This document shows positions 22,101 through 30,324 of a DNA stretch of 64,000 nucleotides, piece after piece. Each line of letters begins with the position of its first letter. Position 1 is the stretch's first letter. A model generated the notes under the pieces. The model was not told where the DNA came from. It saw nothing but the letters and a program-made list of their open reading frames with translations, and searched no databases. This DNA is from Eublepharis macularius (taxonomy: Eukaryota > Chordata > Lepidosauria > Squamata > Eublepharidae), in contig NC_072795.1 in NCBI RefSeq assembly GCF_028583425.1, positions 9,509,001-9,573,000 on the forward strand, read 5' to 3'. Both the position numbers and the translations under genes were made by a program.

Positions 22101-22949
22101 CCAAACTTTATTGGTTGGTACTTCTTTATTCACGTTGTATTGTATAAAAAACTTTGTCTCTCTTCTCAATATTTCCATATTCTCACTTTCCTGTAACAAG
22201 TCCTCATTTATTCTCCAGGCTTTCCTTTTCCTCCTTTTTCCAAATTTCCACATAATTGGATTGTGATCTGAGCCTACCATCGGCATTATTTCTACCTCCT
22301 TAGTCCATAACGCTAAGTCCTTTGAGGCCCAGATCATATCAATTCTTGATAATGTAAGATGCCTTGCAGAATAAAAAGTAAACTGTTTGGTTTTAGGATA
22401 TTCTCTCCTCCATACGTCTTCGAGAATCTCTTGTTGAATCAACTCAAAAAAAAGCTTTGGCAATAGTCCTCTTTTCTTTTGTGCTGTTGTAGTCTTTTTG
22501 TCTAGTTCCAACTCTGTCACTCCATTGAAATCTCCAGCAAGAATTATCTGGTCATATGCAAGATCGTCTAAGTGCTTCCTTAAATCCTCAAAGAAGCTTT
22601 CCTTTGCACCGTTAGGTGCATAAAGTCCGACTACCAACACTCTCTTTAAATTCCAATTACATTCCACTGCTACAAATCTAGCTTCCACATCTCTCATAAC
22701 AAATTTTGGCTGCAGCTCCTCTTTTATGTACAACACCACTCCTCTTTTTTTCTTGTTAGAGGCCGCTACAAATTCTTTGCCCAATTTTCCAGATTTTAAA
22801 TATTTTACATCCTGTTTTCTAATATGGGTCTCCTGCAAACAAACAATATCACATTTTTGTTTTAGTAGCCAATGAAAAATATTTTTCCTCTTATTCGGTG
22901 AGTTTAGTCCATTTACATTCCAAGATAATACTTTACACTCCATATTCAT
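19188..22949 (-). CDS. L1 ORF2 protein (endonuclease and reverse transcriptase)
   Basis: An uninterrupted 1,253-residue ORF2p, close to the usual L1 length. It nicks target DNA and copies L1 RNA at the nick. The APE-type endonuclease spans about 1-235: N11 in WNVNG, E40 in CLQETH, D140 and N142 in AGDFNG, D204 in SRIDMI and the SDHNP motif (D228, H229). The reverse transcriptase lies around 450-770, with D595 in FFFVDAEKAFD, RQGCPLSP at 653-660 and catalytic FADD at 695-698. A C-terminal CX2CX8HX4C cluster (C1112, C1115, H1124, C1129) is intact. The ATG overlaps the ORF1 stop as ATGA, implying termination-reinitiation. No frameshift or missing key residue was seen. Confidence 0.95.
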   Translation of the reverse strand: MNMECKVLSWNVNGLNSPNKRKNIFHWLLKQKCDIVCLQETHIRKQDVKYLKSGKLGKEFVAASNKKKRGVVLYIKEELQPKFVMRDVEARFVAVECNWNLKRVLVVGLYAPNGAKESFFEDLRKHLDDLAYDQIILAGDFNGVTELELDKKTTTAQKKRGLLPKLFFELIQQEILEDVWRREYPKTKQFTFYSARHLTLSRIDMIWASKDLALWTKEVEIMPMVGSDHNPIMWKFGKRRKRKAWRINEDLLQESENMEILRRETKFFIQYNVNKEVPTNKVWDAYKAVVRGILMDLNGRARKKKEEKRQEIEEKIKAKEAQLKKRPGKRKTYQEIKILQEQLTAMSNKELEWNLKRLNQKAFEGANKPGKYLAWQLKKKREKKIINKICEENKTYLEQTTISRAFYKFYAKLYNKKEVTKESIASYLEKTKLPEISEAWRNKLNSEVTDEEISKAIQSANLGKAPGPDGLTAKFYKTMANELAPFLKEVMNGVFRDQRIPDTWSEANISLIPKEGQDLTNVKNYRPISLLNNDYKIFAKILAERLKGWLSEVIEEEQAGFLPDRQIRDNLRTVINAIEYYDKRCDKEVGFFFVDAEKAFDNLNWDFLFATMEKLQLGERFIRAIKEIYRDQTAAIVVNDELTKKLTISKGTRQGCPLSPLLFILVLEILMIQIRQDEEIRGMKIKDYSYKVRAFADDIMLIVEDPLENMPKVIDKIKEFGDLAGFFINKKKSKILCKNMTKQKQQLLMETTDCEVTSKVKYLGVELTAKNIDLFKNNYEKLWTQIERDLIKWNRLNLSWLGRIAAVKMNVLPRVMFLLQTIPIIRDSKQFEKWQRKISDFVWAGKKPRVKVKVLQDAKERGGMQLPNLRLYHDAICLVWLKEWMTLKNKKLLALEGYKIFFGWHAYLWHDKVKVNSMFLHHFVRRSLYTIWKKYRIYLQEGTPLWVVPYEVIDPRAVDNEQQCLTYKEITKIEVSKLRIKTQEELSPNYDWFQYRQIRDLYNSDSAKGGIRTENSELEQTLLKEDKKRISKVYQVLLKWYTEDEIVKTQMVKWAINFNKEITMEAWEYLWKTTMKTTTCINIKENIFKMIYRWYMTPKKIALGNLNTSNKCWKCKKHEGSLYHMWWSCEVARQFWGEIIREMSEILQFQINKNPELLLLNLGMEGIPAHHRTLIFYMTAAARLLYAQKWKVQEVPTIEDWIYKLLYMAEMDKMTRKLRDLDSGQFNTDWEKLKQYLEKKWEVGGKLWQFENY

Positions 22950-23728
22950 GGTTTTGTTGGTAAGTCTTTTTCATTGTCCTTGATAAATCTCTCCATCTCC
23001 CGCTCAGATCTGATGCGTTTTTTTGCCCCTCCAAACTCAAAGGACACTCCTTCCGGTAACTCCCATCTGTACCTGATATTCATGTCCTTCAAAGTCTGAA
23101 TTAGCACTCTATATTTTTTCCTGTCCAGTAACACTGATCTGGGCAGTTCCTTCATTATGATAATCGTCTTGCCATCAATATCCAATGGATCTTGAATTTG
23201 TTTTGTCACAATCCTCTCTTTCATGTTTCTAGTTGTAAACTGCACAATCACATCCCTTGGTAGTTTCCTCTGGGTTGCAATTCTCGAGTTCACACGGTAC
23301 GCCACATCTAGGATAGCCACAATTTCCTCCTCTTCCTTCCCCAGGTAATCAGCCAACACCTCAGTCATCTGTTCTTGCGCTGACTTCCCTTCCACTTCCG
23401 GCAGACCACGAAAACGAAGCTGCTTCTCCATGTGTTTAGTTTCTGCAACTGACATCCACCCCTTCACCAGTCTCATCTCTGTTTGTTGCGTGTCTATTAA
23501 ATTCTCCATCGCGTCTTCTACTGTTTTAACTCTCTGCTGCGTTCCTTGTAATTCACTACTAATCGTTTCCACGCCTTTTTTCACTTCTGACAGCTCCGAC
23601 TTTACTGTCTGTGTAACTTCTTTGACCTCTTTAATAAGCTCCAGTTTCGTGTCCTTAAGTTCTTTCATCATGTCTATAAGTTTTTTGTCCAAATTTTCTA
23701 TCGCCGATTGCCACTCTTTTTTCGACAT
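22946..23728 (-). CDS. L1 ORF1 protein (RNA-binding coiled-coil protein)
   Basis: A 260-residue ORF1p, shorter than the mammalian protein of roughly 340. It binds L1 RNA as a trimer and acts as a nucleic acid chaperone in the ribonucleoprotein. Residues about 5-95 show heptad-like Leu/Ile/Val spacing with many Lys and Glu, as a coiled coil. An RRM-like part starts at about KQLRFRGLPEVEG, followed by the C-terminal region (LPRDVIVQFTTRNMKERIV, then KKYRVLIQTLKDMNIRYRW). The frame ends in a TGA that overlaps the ORF2 ATG. The start at 23728 is the first ATG of the open frame and is followed by MSKKEW. Confidence 0.92.
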   Translation of the reverse strand: MSKKEWQSAIENLDKKLIDMMKELKDTKLELIKEVKEVTQTVKSELSEVKKGVETISSELQGTQQRVKTVEDAMENLIDTQQTEMRLVKGWMSVAETKHMEKQLRFRGLPEVEGKSAQEQMTEVLADYLGKEEEEIVAILDVAYRVNSRIATQRKLPRDVIVQFTTRNMKERIVTKQIQDPLDIDGKTIIIMKELPRSVLLDRKKYRVLIQTLKDMNIRYRWELPEGVSFEFGGAKKRIRSEREMERFIKDNEKDLPTKP

Positions 23729-24639
23729 CGTGGGGCTTGCTTTAGCTCGCTCCCACGAATCTGCTCTCTTCCTTAGCTCCGTGGCGTATATTTAAACGTT
23801 TTCCTTTTTTTCAAATGTCCCAATCTTTGCCAAAATTAATTTTTTTGTATCCAAAATGTCGGGCGTCTTTTCTCTATGGTTTCTCTATGTTATTGTAATC
23901 CAAGATGGCCTACTTCCTCTTCCGCTGAAGCCGCGACCCTTCCCCTTTCAAAAATGGCGATTCCCTGCTTCCTGTCCGTTGGCAAGGGCCGCTTCCCTCC
24001 AGCCACTCTATTGTTGTTACGCACTTCCTGTCTCCCGTCTTCCCACAGCAGGTCTCGCGATGGTGTCTTTTTCCCACAGCTCCGAAACCACAGGTATTCA
24101 AAACAATAGTCCAATTTTTGCAATAACTTCTTTAAATTTAGTCTCTTTTAAAATACAACTCCTGCCGAGTCTTCGCCTCCTTTTCACTAGTCTGTTGCAG
24201 TTTAAAAATCTACTTTCTTTCTTCTCTGTTTTTATCAATCTGTCCCGTTTCAAGAGATAGCGATCTTTACCTTCTCTTCAGCTTTCTCGGGTTGTAATCG
24301 CTGTTTCGATCTTAAATTCTCCTCTCGACTTCCCTCCCCGATCGAAGCTTGGGTATGTAGGTCTTATGCCAGCCGAATTGGCCCCAAAACTGCCGCAGAG
24401 ATTATAGCCGACCCGTCGCAAGGTGGGACCTCAAGGATCAGGGGGGAGACTCCTTGTGTAGAGCCCCCCCTCGTCCGAGATCTAACTCACCCTAGGGTCT
24501 TGAGCGTTCTTTGCCTGCTCCCCGCCTGAGAGCAGTCGGCCGCGGGTTATTTTCACCCCTCCGGCCGGTTAAAACGGCAGTCCGGTCAGCTCCGCAAATG
24601 GAGCTGCGTTAGACCTCCATGAATCCCAAACCGGAAGTC
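23729..24639 (-). promoter_or_regulatory. L1 5' UTR (internal promoter region)
   Basis: About 910 bp precede ORF1 and begin exactly at the 5' TSD. The 5'-most 300 bp (24340-24639) are clearly GC-richer than the neighbouring DNA and contain CpGs. L1 5' UTRs hold internal RNA polymerase II promoters, so this part is the likely promoter; that function is inferred. No monomer repeats were seen. Confidence 0.7.
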
Positions 24640-24654
24640 ACATCCATGTCAAAA

Positions 24655-25190
24655 TTTAACAACCAATATTAACCAGGTATATAGGTTTCGGATGCTCTTG
24701 GACCAATACCACGTGAAGCAATGAAGTTTGAAATAAAGTTTAATGTTCTCTTCTTCAGAACTCAATATAAGGCACAACAGTAAAACAAGATCAACCGGAG
24801 GGTTGTAAAGGATTCCCAAACTCCCGGAGGGAGGTGGCAACGGGTTTGCTGTCTTGAAAAGCAAAACCCGTTTCGCACAATGTGCTTCCTCACAAGTCAC
24901 GTGTAAATCTAGAATAAATATATACATCATTTGAAATAGCCAGTGTGCCAAACAGTAATGTATAATTACAAAGTGTTGTCTCACCAAAACAAAAATTTCC
25001 ATAACATCATTTACATGTTGCATTTAAGCTGCCTACATAGTTACAAGTATTATATCACCCAAAACCAAAAATTTCCACAATATCATTTACAGGTTACATT
25101 TAAACCATTGCATAAAACCATTACAAAGGGAAAAACTCTTACAAAGAGAAAAACTCACCAATTATGATCTGCTATCACTACCTTTCTTTT
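24655..25190. repeat. Putative Penelope-like sequence with hammerhead-like motif
   Basis: On the minus strand 24895-24860 reads GTGAGGA, an AGCAC/GTGC hairpin, GAAAC and GGGTTTTGC. This matches hammerhead order except that the first core C is G. The phrase GAGGAAGC...GCGAAAC is typical of Penelope-like termini. Downstream is duplicated sequence (ATTTCC.TAA.ATCATTTACA near 24998 and 25070). No protein domain is visible. Confidence 0.35.
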
Positions 25191-25194
25191 GAAA

Positions 25195-25600
25195 CTTCAA
25201 GTAAGCTTGCTATTCTTCCTCCTGAGGTGGGAAAAACCTACCCACCTTCCCCCGGTGGGGTGGAGGTTCCCCCAATTCCTCCTTCCACCCCTCACTACTA
25301 CTTACCTGCACGGCAGGGGGAAAGGTGCAGGAAAGGGCCTCCCGGGTGTACTCCTGGGGCATCATGACAATATCACTTCCTAGTTTCTACTATAGAGGTG
25401 CACTCCTGGGGAGAACAGAGGATGCAGTTTTCTCTTTAGACAAAGTCCTTTCATGGCCAATTTAATCCTTTTTGCATGTGAGAGGGATCTTTGACTAGTT
25501 TGGACTGGAAAACACCTCAATGGAGAACAAAGGATGCAAATCAACCAATTCATAAAATTATAAAATTTCATAAAGGTATAAAATTTATTTAATGGTCACT
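25195..25600 (-). repeat. Third copy of the palindrome outer end
   Basis: Matches 18234-18488 in the same orientation and 12369-12750 in reverse: CCTACCCACCTTCCCCCGGT, CCGGGTGTACTCCTGGGG and CTTTAGACAAAGTCC. It continues past the point where the right arm stops, matching the left flank down to about 12369. So this is a dispersed family, and the right arm at 18488 has lost its outer tip. Confidence 0.75.
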
Positions 25601-26485
25601 TTGGCTGTTTTGAGCCCATTTCTGCTGGTATTGGGGCTGAAACAGCTGGTATTGGGTCAGTGCTGGGTGGAGGAAGCCTCCTCCACCCATCACTCACCCA
25701 ATCCTGGCCATTTCAGCCCCAATCTGGGTACATACGTGCCCCAAATAACCATTTTTGGCCATTTGGGGCTCGTTTTGGCCTGGATTGAGGCCAAAATGGC
25801 CCAGATCAGGGCTGAAATAGACTGGATCTGGTCGTTGCTGTGCAGGGGGAACCCTCCCCTGCTCAGCACTGACCTGATCTGGGCCATTTCGGCCCCAATT
25901 TGGGCTCAAAAGTGCCCAAATGACCACTTTTTGCCATTTTGGGTCCATTTCTTCCAGGATTGGGACCAAAATGGCTGGGATTGTGTTGGTGCCAGCCAGG
26001 AGAGGGTTCCCCCACATTGCACCAACCACATCCAGGCCCTTTTGGCCCTGTTCTGGGCCATTTTGACCCCAATTCAGGCCAAAATGGGTCCCAAAAGGCC
26101 AAAAATCACCATTTCGGGCCATTTCGGGCTTGGATTGGGGATGAAATGGCCCGGATTGGGTCTTTGCTAGACAAGGGAGGGTTCCCTGTCCCAGCATCAA
26201 CCTGATCTGGGCTGTTTTGGGCCCAATTTAGGCGAGAGAAACTCATGCGAGGGAATCCCGGTCTGGGCAGGGAAAGCCTGAGCGGGGGGAGTCCGGGCAG
26301 GGGAGCCCGATCTGGGCCATTTTGGGCCCAATCCAGGCCAAAATGTGCCCCAAATGGCCATTTTGAGCCACTTTGGGCCTTTTCCAGCCTGGATTGTGGC
26401 CAAAACGGCCCTGATTGGGCCACTGCCAGATGGGGGAACGCTCCACCGTCTGGGAGCAGCCGAATCCCAGCCATTTTGGGCCCGA
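25601..26485. repeat. Degenerate GC-rich tandem repeat, period about 175 bp
   Basis: The phrase GCCATTTNGGCCCCAAT recurs at about 25706, 25884, 26057, 26212 and 26316, each followed by GGCC-type palindromes (CCAAAATGGCC) and a GGGGGAACC.TCC block. Units are imperfect palindromes, so open frames occur on both strands across the array; they show no domain and are treated as artefacts. Spacing falls from about 178 to about 105 bp at the right end. Confidence 0.65.
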
Positions 26486-26760
26486 TCAATTCAATTATGC
26501 TAATGACACACTTCTGGTGATGTCAAGGGTCTTGGCATATGCTAATGAGTTATGCTAATGAGTTCTTGCAGCTCTTTTTCTGTGAAATGACCCTTGTATA
26601 TAACACATGGAGTTTTAGATTCTCTTTTTATCCCATGGTGGAGAAACGGATGCTTGCGTGCAACAGAAATGGAGTCAGGAATGGAGCTTTGCCAGCAATA
26701 CATTGCTGCTCTGATCAGATGATCACTTCAAAATAAAATTTCTTTTAAAAAATATTATTT
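26486..26760. other. Possible LTR fragment
   Basis: Contains a duplicated TATGCTAATGAG phrase, a TATA-like GTATATAA at about 26595 and AATAAAAT at about 26732. The order resembles a retroviral-type LTR, but no TG...CA ends or TSD were found. Confidence 0.25.
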
Positions 26761-27225
26761 CTTTTTATTTCTGAGAAAGAACATTTCCTTGCTTGCACGA
26801 GTGATTCAAGTGCATGCTTGAATTCCCCTTTCCCACTTTCCATATTGTTTCCACTGTTTTGTTCGCCAATAGGCAATTCTCACAACCAATCACATCACGA
26901 GTTCCTGAAAAAGAAAAAGAGGAGCACAGGCAAATCGGCAGCTCGGGATCCACAAAGGGAGGGGTGGAGAGGTGGAGAGGCTGAAATTCAGGAAATAGGT
27001 TAATCTAGAGCTCCAGTGATGCATCTGTTCAGCACAAGCATAAAAACGAGGAAAAGGCTGGCTCTGTGATACCACAAATTATGGCATTGGTGACAATAAC
27101 AAGCAGTCATTTTGGCACAGTGTGGACTAAAAAAAAAATGGCACCACACTGACCCAAACATGCGAGGTGCAAATGGCCATGTACAAGCCGATTCTATGCC
27201 TTTCTGCTTAACTTCAGGCAAAGTG
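26761..27225. other. No gene recognised
   Basis: Short overlapping frames on both strands without domains. No terminal repeats were seen. Confidence 0.35.
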
Positions 27226-27237
27226 AAGAGTTATGTC

Positions 27238-27405
27238 GCTGATGCACAAGGGGATTCAGAGAGGCCATGACTCTCCAGGGTCTCAGGTGGAGGGTTTTCA
27301 CATCATCTACTGCCTGGTTGTTTTACCTGGTGATTCCAAGGATTGAACCTGGCACCTTCTGCATGCAAAGCAGAGGCTCTTCCACTGAGCTATAGAGCCT
27401 CCCTA
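27238..27405 (-). repeat. tRNA-Ala-derived SINE
   Basis: On the minus strand the head reads GGCTCTATAGCTCAGTGGAA, then CTGCTTTGCATGCAG and GGTTCAATCC, i.e. a tRNA-like A box, an anticodon loop with TGC and a B box. It closely resembles tRNA-Ala(TGC). The body follows (CCAGGTAAAACAACCAGGCAG, GTGAAAACCCTCCACCTGAGACCCTGGAGAG). The acceptor stem does not pair and the body continues past the tRNA, so it is a SINE and not a tRNA gene. Confidence 0.8.
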
Positions 27406-27484
27406 CAGCCCTTCCCCAAAGGCCTGTTCAGACAGGGAGATCCGGCACATTACTGATTCTATTGGTGGCTATATTCAACACTGT

Positions 27485-27710
27485 GATGGTAAAGAAAGCC
27501 ATCAAGTCAGTTGGCTTATAGCGACCCTTGGTGGGGTTTTCATGGCAAGAGACTAACAGAGGTGGTTTGCCATTGCCTGCCTTTGCAGGCCTGGTCTTCT
27601 TTGGAGGTCTCCCATCCAATTACTAACCAAGGCCAACCCTGCATAGCTTCTGAGATCTGGTGAGATCAGGCTCACCTGGGCTATCCAGGTCAGGGCATAC
27701 TGATCACTAG
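27485..27710 (-). repeat. 5S rRNA-derived SINE with BovB-like tail
   Basis: On the minus strand the head contains CCTGATCTCACCAGATCTCAG, AAGCTATGCAGGGTTGGCCT and GGTTAGTAATTGGATGGGAG, clearly related to the internal control region of 5S rRNA. The body follows (GCAAACCACCTCTGTTAGTC) and then a tail (GTCGCTATAAGCCAACTGAC) like the BovB LINE tail. It is most likely of the 5S-Sauria SINE type, moved by BovB machinery. Confidence 0.85.
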
Positions 27711-28272
27711 CAACTAACATATTTCTTCCTGGCTTGTTGTTACTATACAAGTGCATGGGACAAAATCCTGAAGGTGTATAGAATTGGAGTTACCCATCTT
27801 ATCTACATGCATTTAAAGACCAAGGGAGTTTTTCATGGGTTCCCATGCAAATTCTTGAATAGTCCTCCAAAACCAATTCCAAAATATTCAAGTAAAACCT
27901 GCATTGATTAAAAAATACAATGAAAGTGAATAACAAAGTGAAGTAAATAACAAAAGAAGATACATTTCATGTAGAAGTATAGCTGCAAATTGTGTGTATT
28001 TACACTACGTGTTATTCAACCATTTTATTTGTAAAGTGAAACTAATTAGCTGATTAAAGTGAAACTAATTAGTTACATCACTAATAACTATGTTGATAAA
28101 TACATCCCCTGATATTCTTAGTAGAGTTGCAGATGCCTGAAGAAAACAGTGCCCTGCCCCCTTAATAAACACTTAATAGGATATTATTTACCTGGCAATG
28201 TTATTTATCACCATACCATGAAAAGCTTCAGCTGCCGATTTCCACATATTAAGCCTATGTTAAAGAACAGAT

Positions 28273-29222
28273 TGCCCTGACCTGGATATCCCAGGTGAGC
28301 CTGATCTCATCAGATCTCAGAAGCTGAGCAGGGTGGGTTTTGGTTAGTAATAATTAATTGCAAAAAAACCACACAAAATCTTTTATGAGGCATAAATATT
28401 TCCTTATTACACAAGGTACAAAAATACTCGTACATCTTTGTTTGGTATTCCCATAAGGATGGCGGATTATTTGGCAGGACTGGAGCCTCTCCAATCAGAG
28501 GGATGTGGGAAAAAGTTAAATATTTTACAGCTGTTCTATATATAGAAGTCTGACAGGAAAAAAACACACAGAAACAACCCGGACTTGAACTGGAGAAGGA
28601 GAAAAATGGACAAGAAATCCAGCATGTGAATTTTAAAGAAATGACTTTTTCTCACCATGTCCTCCCCCTTCCCTTGTCTCTCCATGGAGTGATGTGCCAG
28701 GGATGAAGCAGTTGGTGGATTGCTGGAAATCCTCCCACCGCCCCAACCTTTTCCTGTGGCCACCAGACAAGGTGCCTAACTGCAGTAACTCACGCTTCCG
28801 ATGAATGAAGCTGCGGGCTTCCCCGTCCAAGACTGTGAATAACAGCAGCCCCCTACCCCTATTGTGGACTTGCATGGTCTGTAAGTTCTGCCTGCTTGCT
28901 TCCCACTCCGCTTACATCCCGGCAAACTCCTGTTTCTGAGGGGCATGTATGTGTGTGTGTTCCCCTCCTTTTTTGCTATGCTGAGGCCGAGTCGGAGAGA
29001 CCGGTTCTTGGCGATAGACAGGTTTATTTCCAGCTGGGCTGCTGGCATGAAATGTGGCCAAGCTGTATACAGTGGTTAGTAATTGGATGGGAGACCTTCA
29101 GTGAAAACCAGGGTTACAGAAGCAGGCGATGGCAAACCACCTCTGTTAGTATCTTGCCATGAAAACCCCAGCAGGGGTCGCTATTAGTCAGCTGTGACTT
29201 GATGGCACTCTCCACCACCAAC
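28273..29222 (+). repeat. 5S-derived SINE split by an insertion
   Basis: The head occupies 28273-28351 (GCCTGATCTCATCAGATCTC, AAGCTGAGCAGGGTGG) and the remainder resumes at 29073-29222 (TGGTTAGTAATTGGATGGGA, CAAACCACCTCTGTTAGT, GTCAGCTGTGACTTGATGGC). The break falls exactly at TGGTTAGTAAT, which is present on both sides. The SINE is older than the inserted element. Confidence 0.85.
28352..29072. mobile_element. Unclassified 721-bp insertion with 11-bp TSD
   Basis: The insert lies between two perfect copies of TGGTTAGTAAT (28341-28351 and 29073-29083) that belong to the interrupted SINE, so its borders are certain. It has no inverted termini, no TG...CA ends, no polyA tail and no recognised protein. 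A TATA-like CTATATATAG lies near 28535. The TSD length suggests target-primed retrotransposition. Confidence 0.7.
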
Positions 29223-30080
29223 GAACAAGATTTTTTTACTAGGCCTGTTGGCAACCCTATTCTTAGGTTACAGTCTCAGAAGACTTAATATCTATTTAGT
29301 TCAATCAATAAAACATAAAAATTTGCCAACAGGACACCTGAGAGCCATGAAACATTTATGAAGAATTTTTTTTTAATGTGGCCACTCCTGGCCTGCGGCT
29401 TCAGCCTCTTAGGCAGGGGGAGGTTCTTTACCTACCCGGCAGAGGGAGAGGCAGAGAGACTCTCCCCAGCCATTCAAGTCCTCAAGCTGGGGATGGAGAT
29501 TGATGCCTTAAAAGGTGACTCCGTACCTCAGCCTCTGCAATTTGCCTCATGCTCAGCTTGAGAGAGGCACGCTTCTGAGGCTCTCTCACCAAGCATTTGC
29601 AGTGAGGTCTGCAGGAACTTGGTGGCAGCAGTAGAGAACACTGGTGGTGTATGAATGGCAGTGGTGGCAGCATTTGTGACGCAGGAGGCAGTTGGCATTG
29701 CAGCCCTCCTCCCTGCCTTGGAAGGGTTTGCCCACATGGGCTGCTTGGTTTATCCCCACAGCTTGCCCCCTTGATGCCATTCTCATTGTTGGGCAATGGT
29801 GGGCCTGGCCTGGGTTCTGGCCTTAATAGTGGCCTAGCTACGGCCTCCATACCTCCCCTCTCCAGCTTGCCTAGGGTATCTATGTCAGGTGCAGGGACCA
29901 TCTTTATTGTCAAAGCTCACTTGGGGTGGATTAAAAAGCCTAGTCTGACCTGAGGGGTCAAGGTTTTCTCACAGGCCCATAGCCTGTTTTCTATTAGAAC
30001 TGTGGGGATACTGCCTTGGTTCGTGAGCGCGTTGTTGGCACCTATTGAGCCACTCACTTGCACACACACGCACATGCGCG
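29223..30080. other. No gene recognised
   Basis: Frames up to 143 residues on the minus strand (29482-29913) overlap frames on the plus strand and show no domain or splice-site context. They are probably chance frames in GC-rich DNA. Confidence 0.35.
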
Positions 30081-30083
30081 TGC

Positions 30084-30151
30084 ACACACTCACTCACTCA
30101 CTCACTCACTCACTCACTCACTCACTCACTCACTCACTCACTCACTCACTC
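30084..30151. repeat. (ACTC)n microsatellite
   Basis: About 16 uninterrupted copies of ACTC follow a short CACA/GCGC-rich stretch. A simple tetranucleotide repeat, likely length-variable. Confidence 0.95.
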
Positions 30152-30324
30152 TGCTATCCAATAGTGGGGTAATTGTTGGATTACAGACAGCAGCCATTTT
30201 GAAGTTTTAGCAGGCTGCTAGCCAGTTTGAGAGTGGCAGCCATTTCATAGAATCATAGAATCGTAGAGTTGGAAGGGGCCATACAGACCATCTAGTCCAA
30301 CCCCCTGCCCAGTGCAGGATCAGC

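Larger units (their letters stand above)
18533..24639 (-). mobile_element. Full-length L1 LINE with intact ORF1 and ORF2
   Basis: A complete L1 of about 6.1 kb in minus orientation: 5' UTR (24639 to 23729), ORF1, ORF2, 3' UTR with a G-rich purine tract, and an A-rich end at 18533-18545. It is flanked by a perfect 15-bp TSD ACATCCATGTCAAAA (18517-18531 and 24640-24654). Both ORFs are free of stops and all catalytic motifs checked are present, so the copy is young and may be retrotransposition-competent. A 3' fragment of the same family lies at 33821-35481. Confidence 0.95.

Noticed and set aside
25592..26200. 192-residue plus-strand frame and 168-residue minus-strand frame.
   Set aside because: Both cross a GC-rich palindromic tandem repeat; peptides are periodic (GHFGP/ILGPKWP-like) and have no domain.
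27330..27405. tRNA-Ala-like sequence with A and B boxes.
   Set aside because: The acceptor stem does not close and a SINE body follows directly, so it is the SINE head and not a tRNA gene.
27600..27710. 5S rRNA-like sequence, possible 5S gene.
   Set aside because: Only part of the 5S body is present and it is fused to a BovB-type tail; the same fusion recurs three times, so it is a SINE.
29482..29913. 143-residue minus-strand frame.
   Set aside because: No domain, no splice context and competing frames on both strands; kept only as unassigned sequence.
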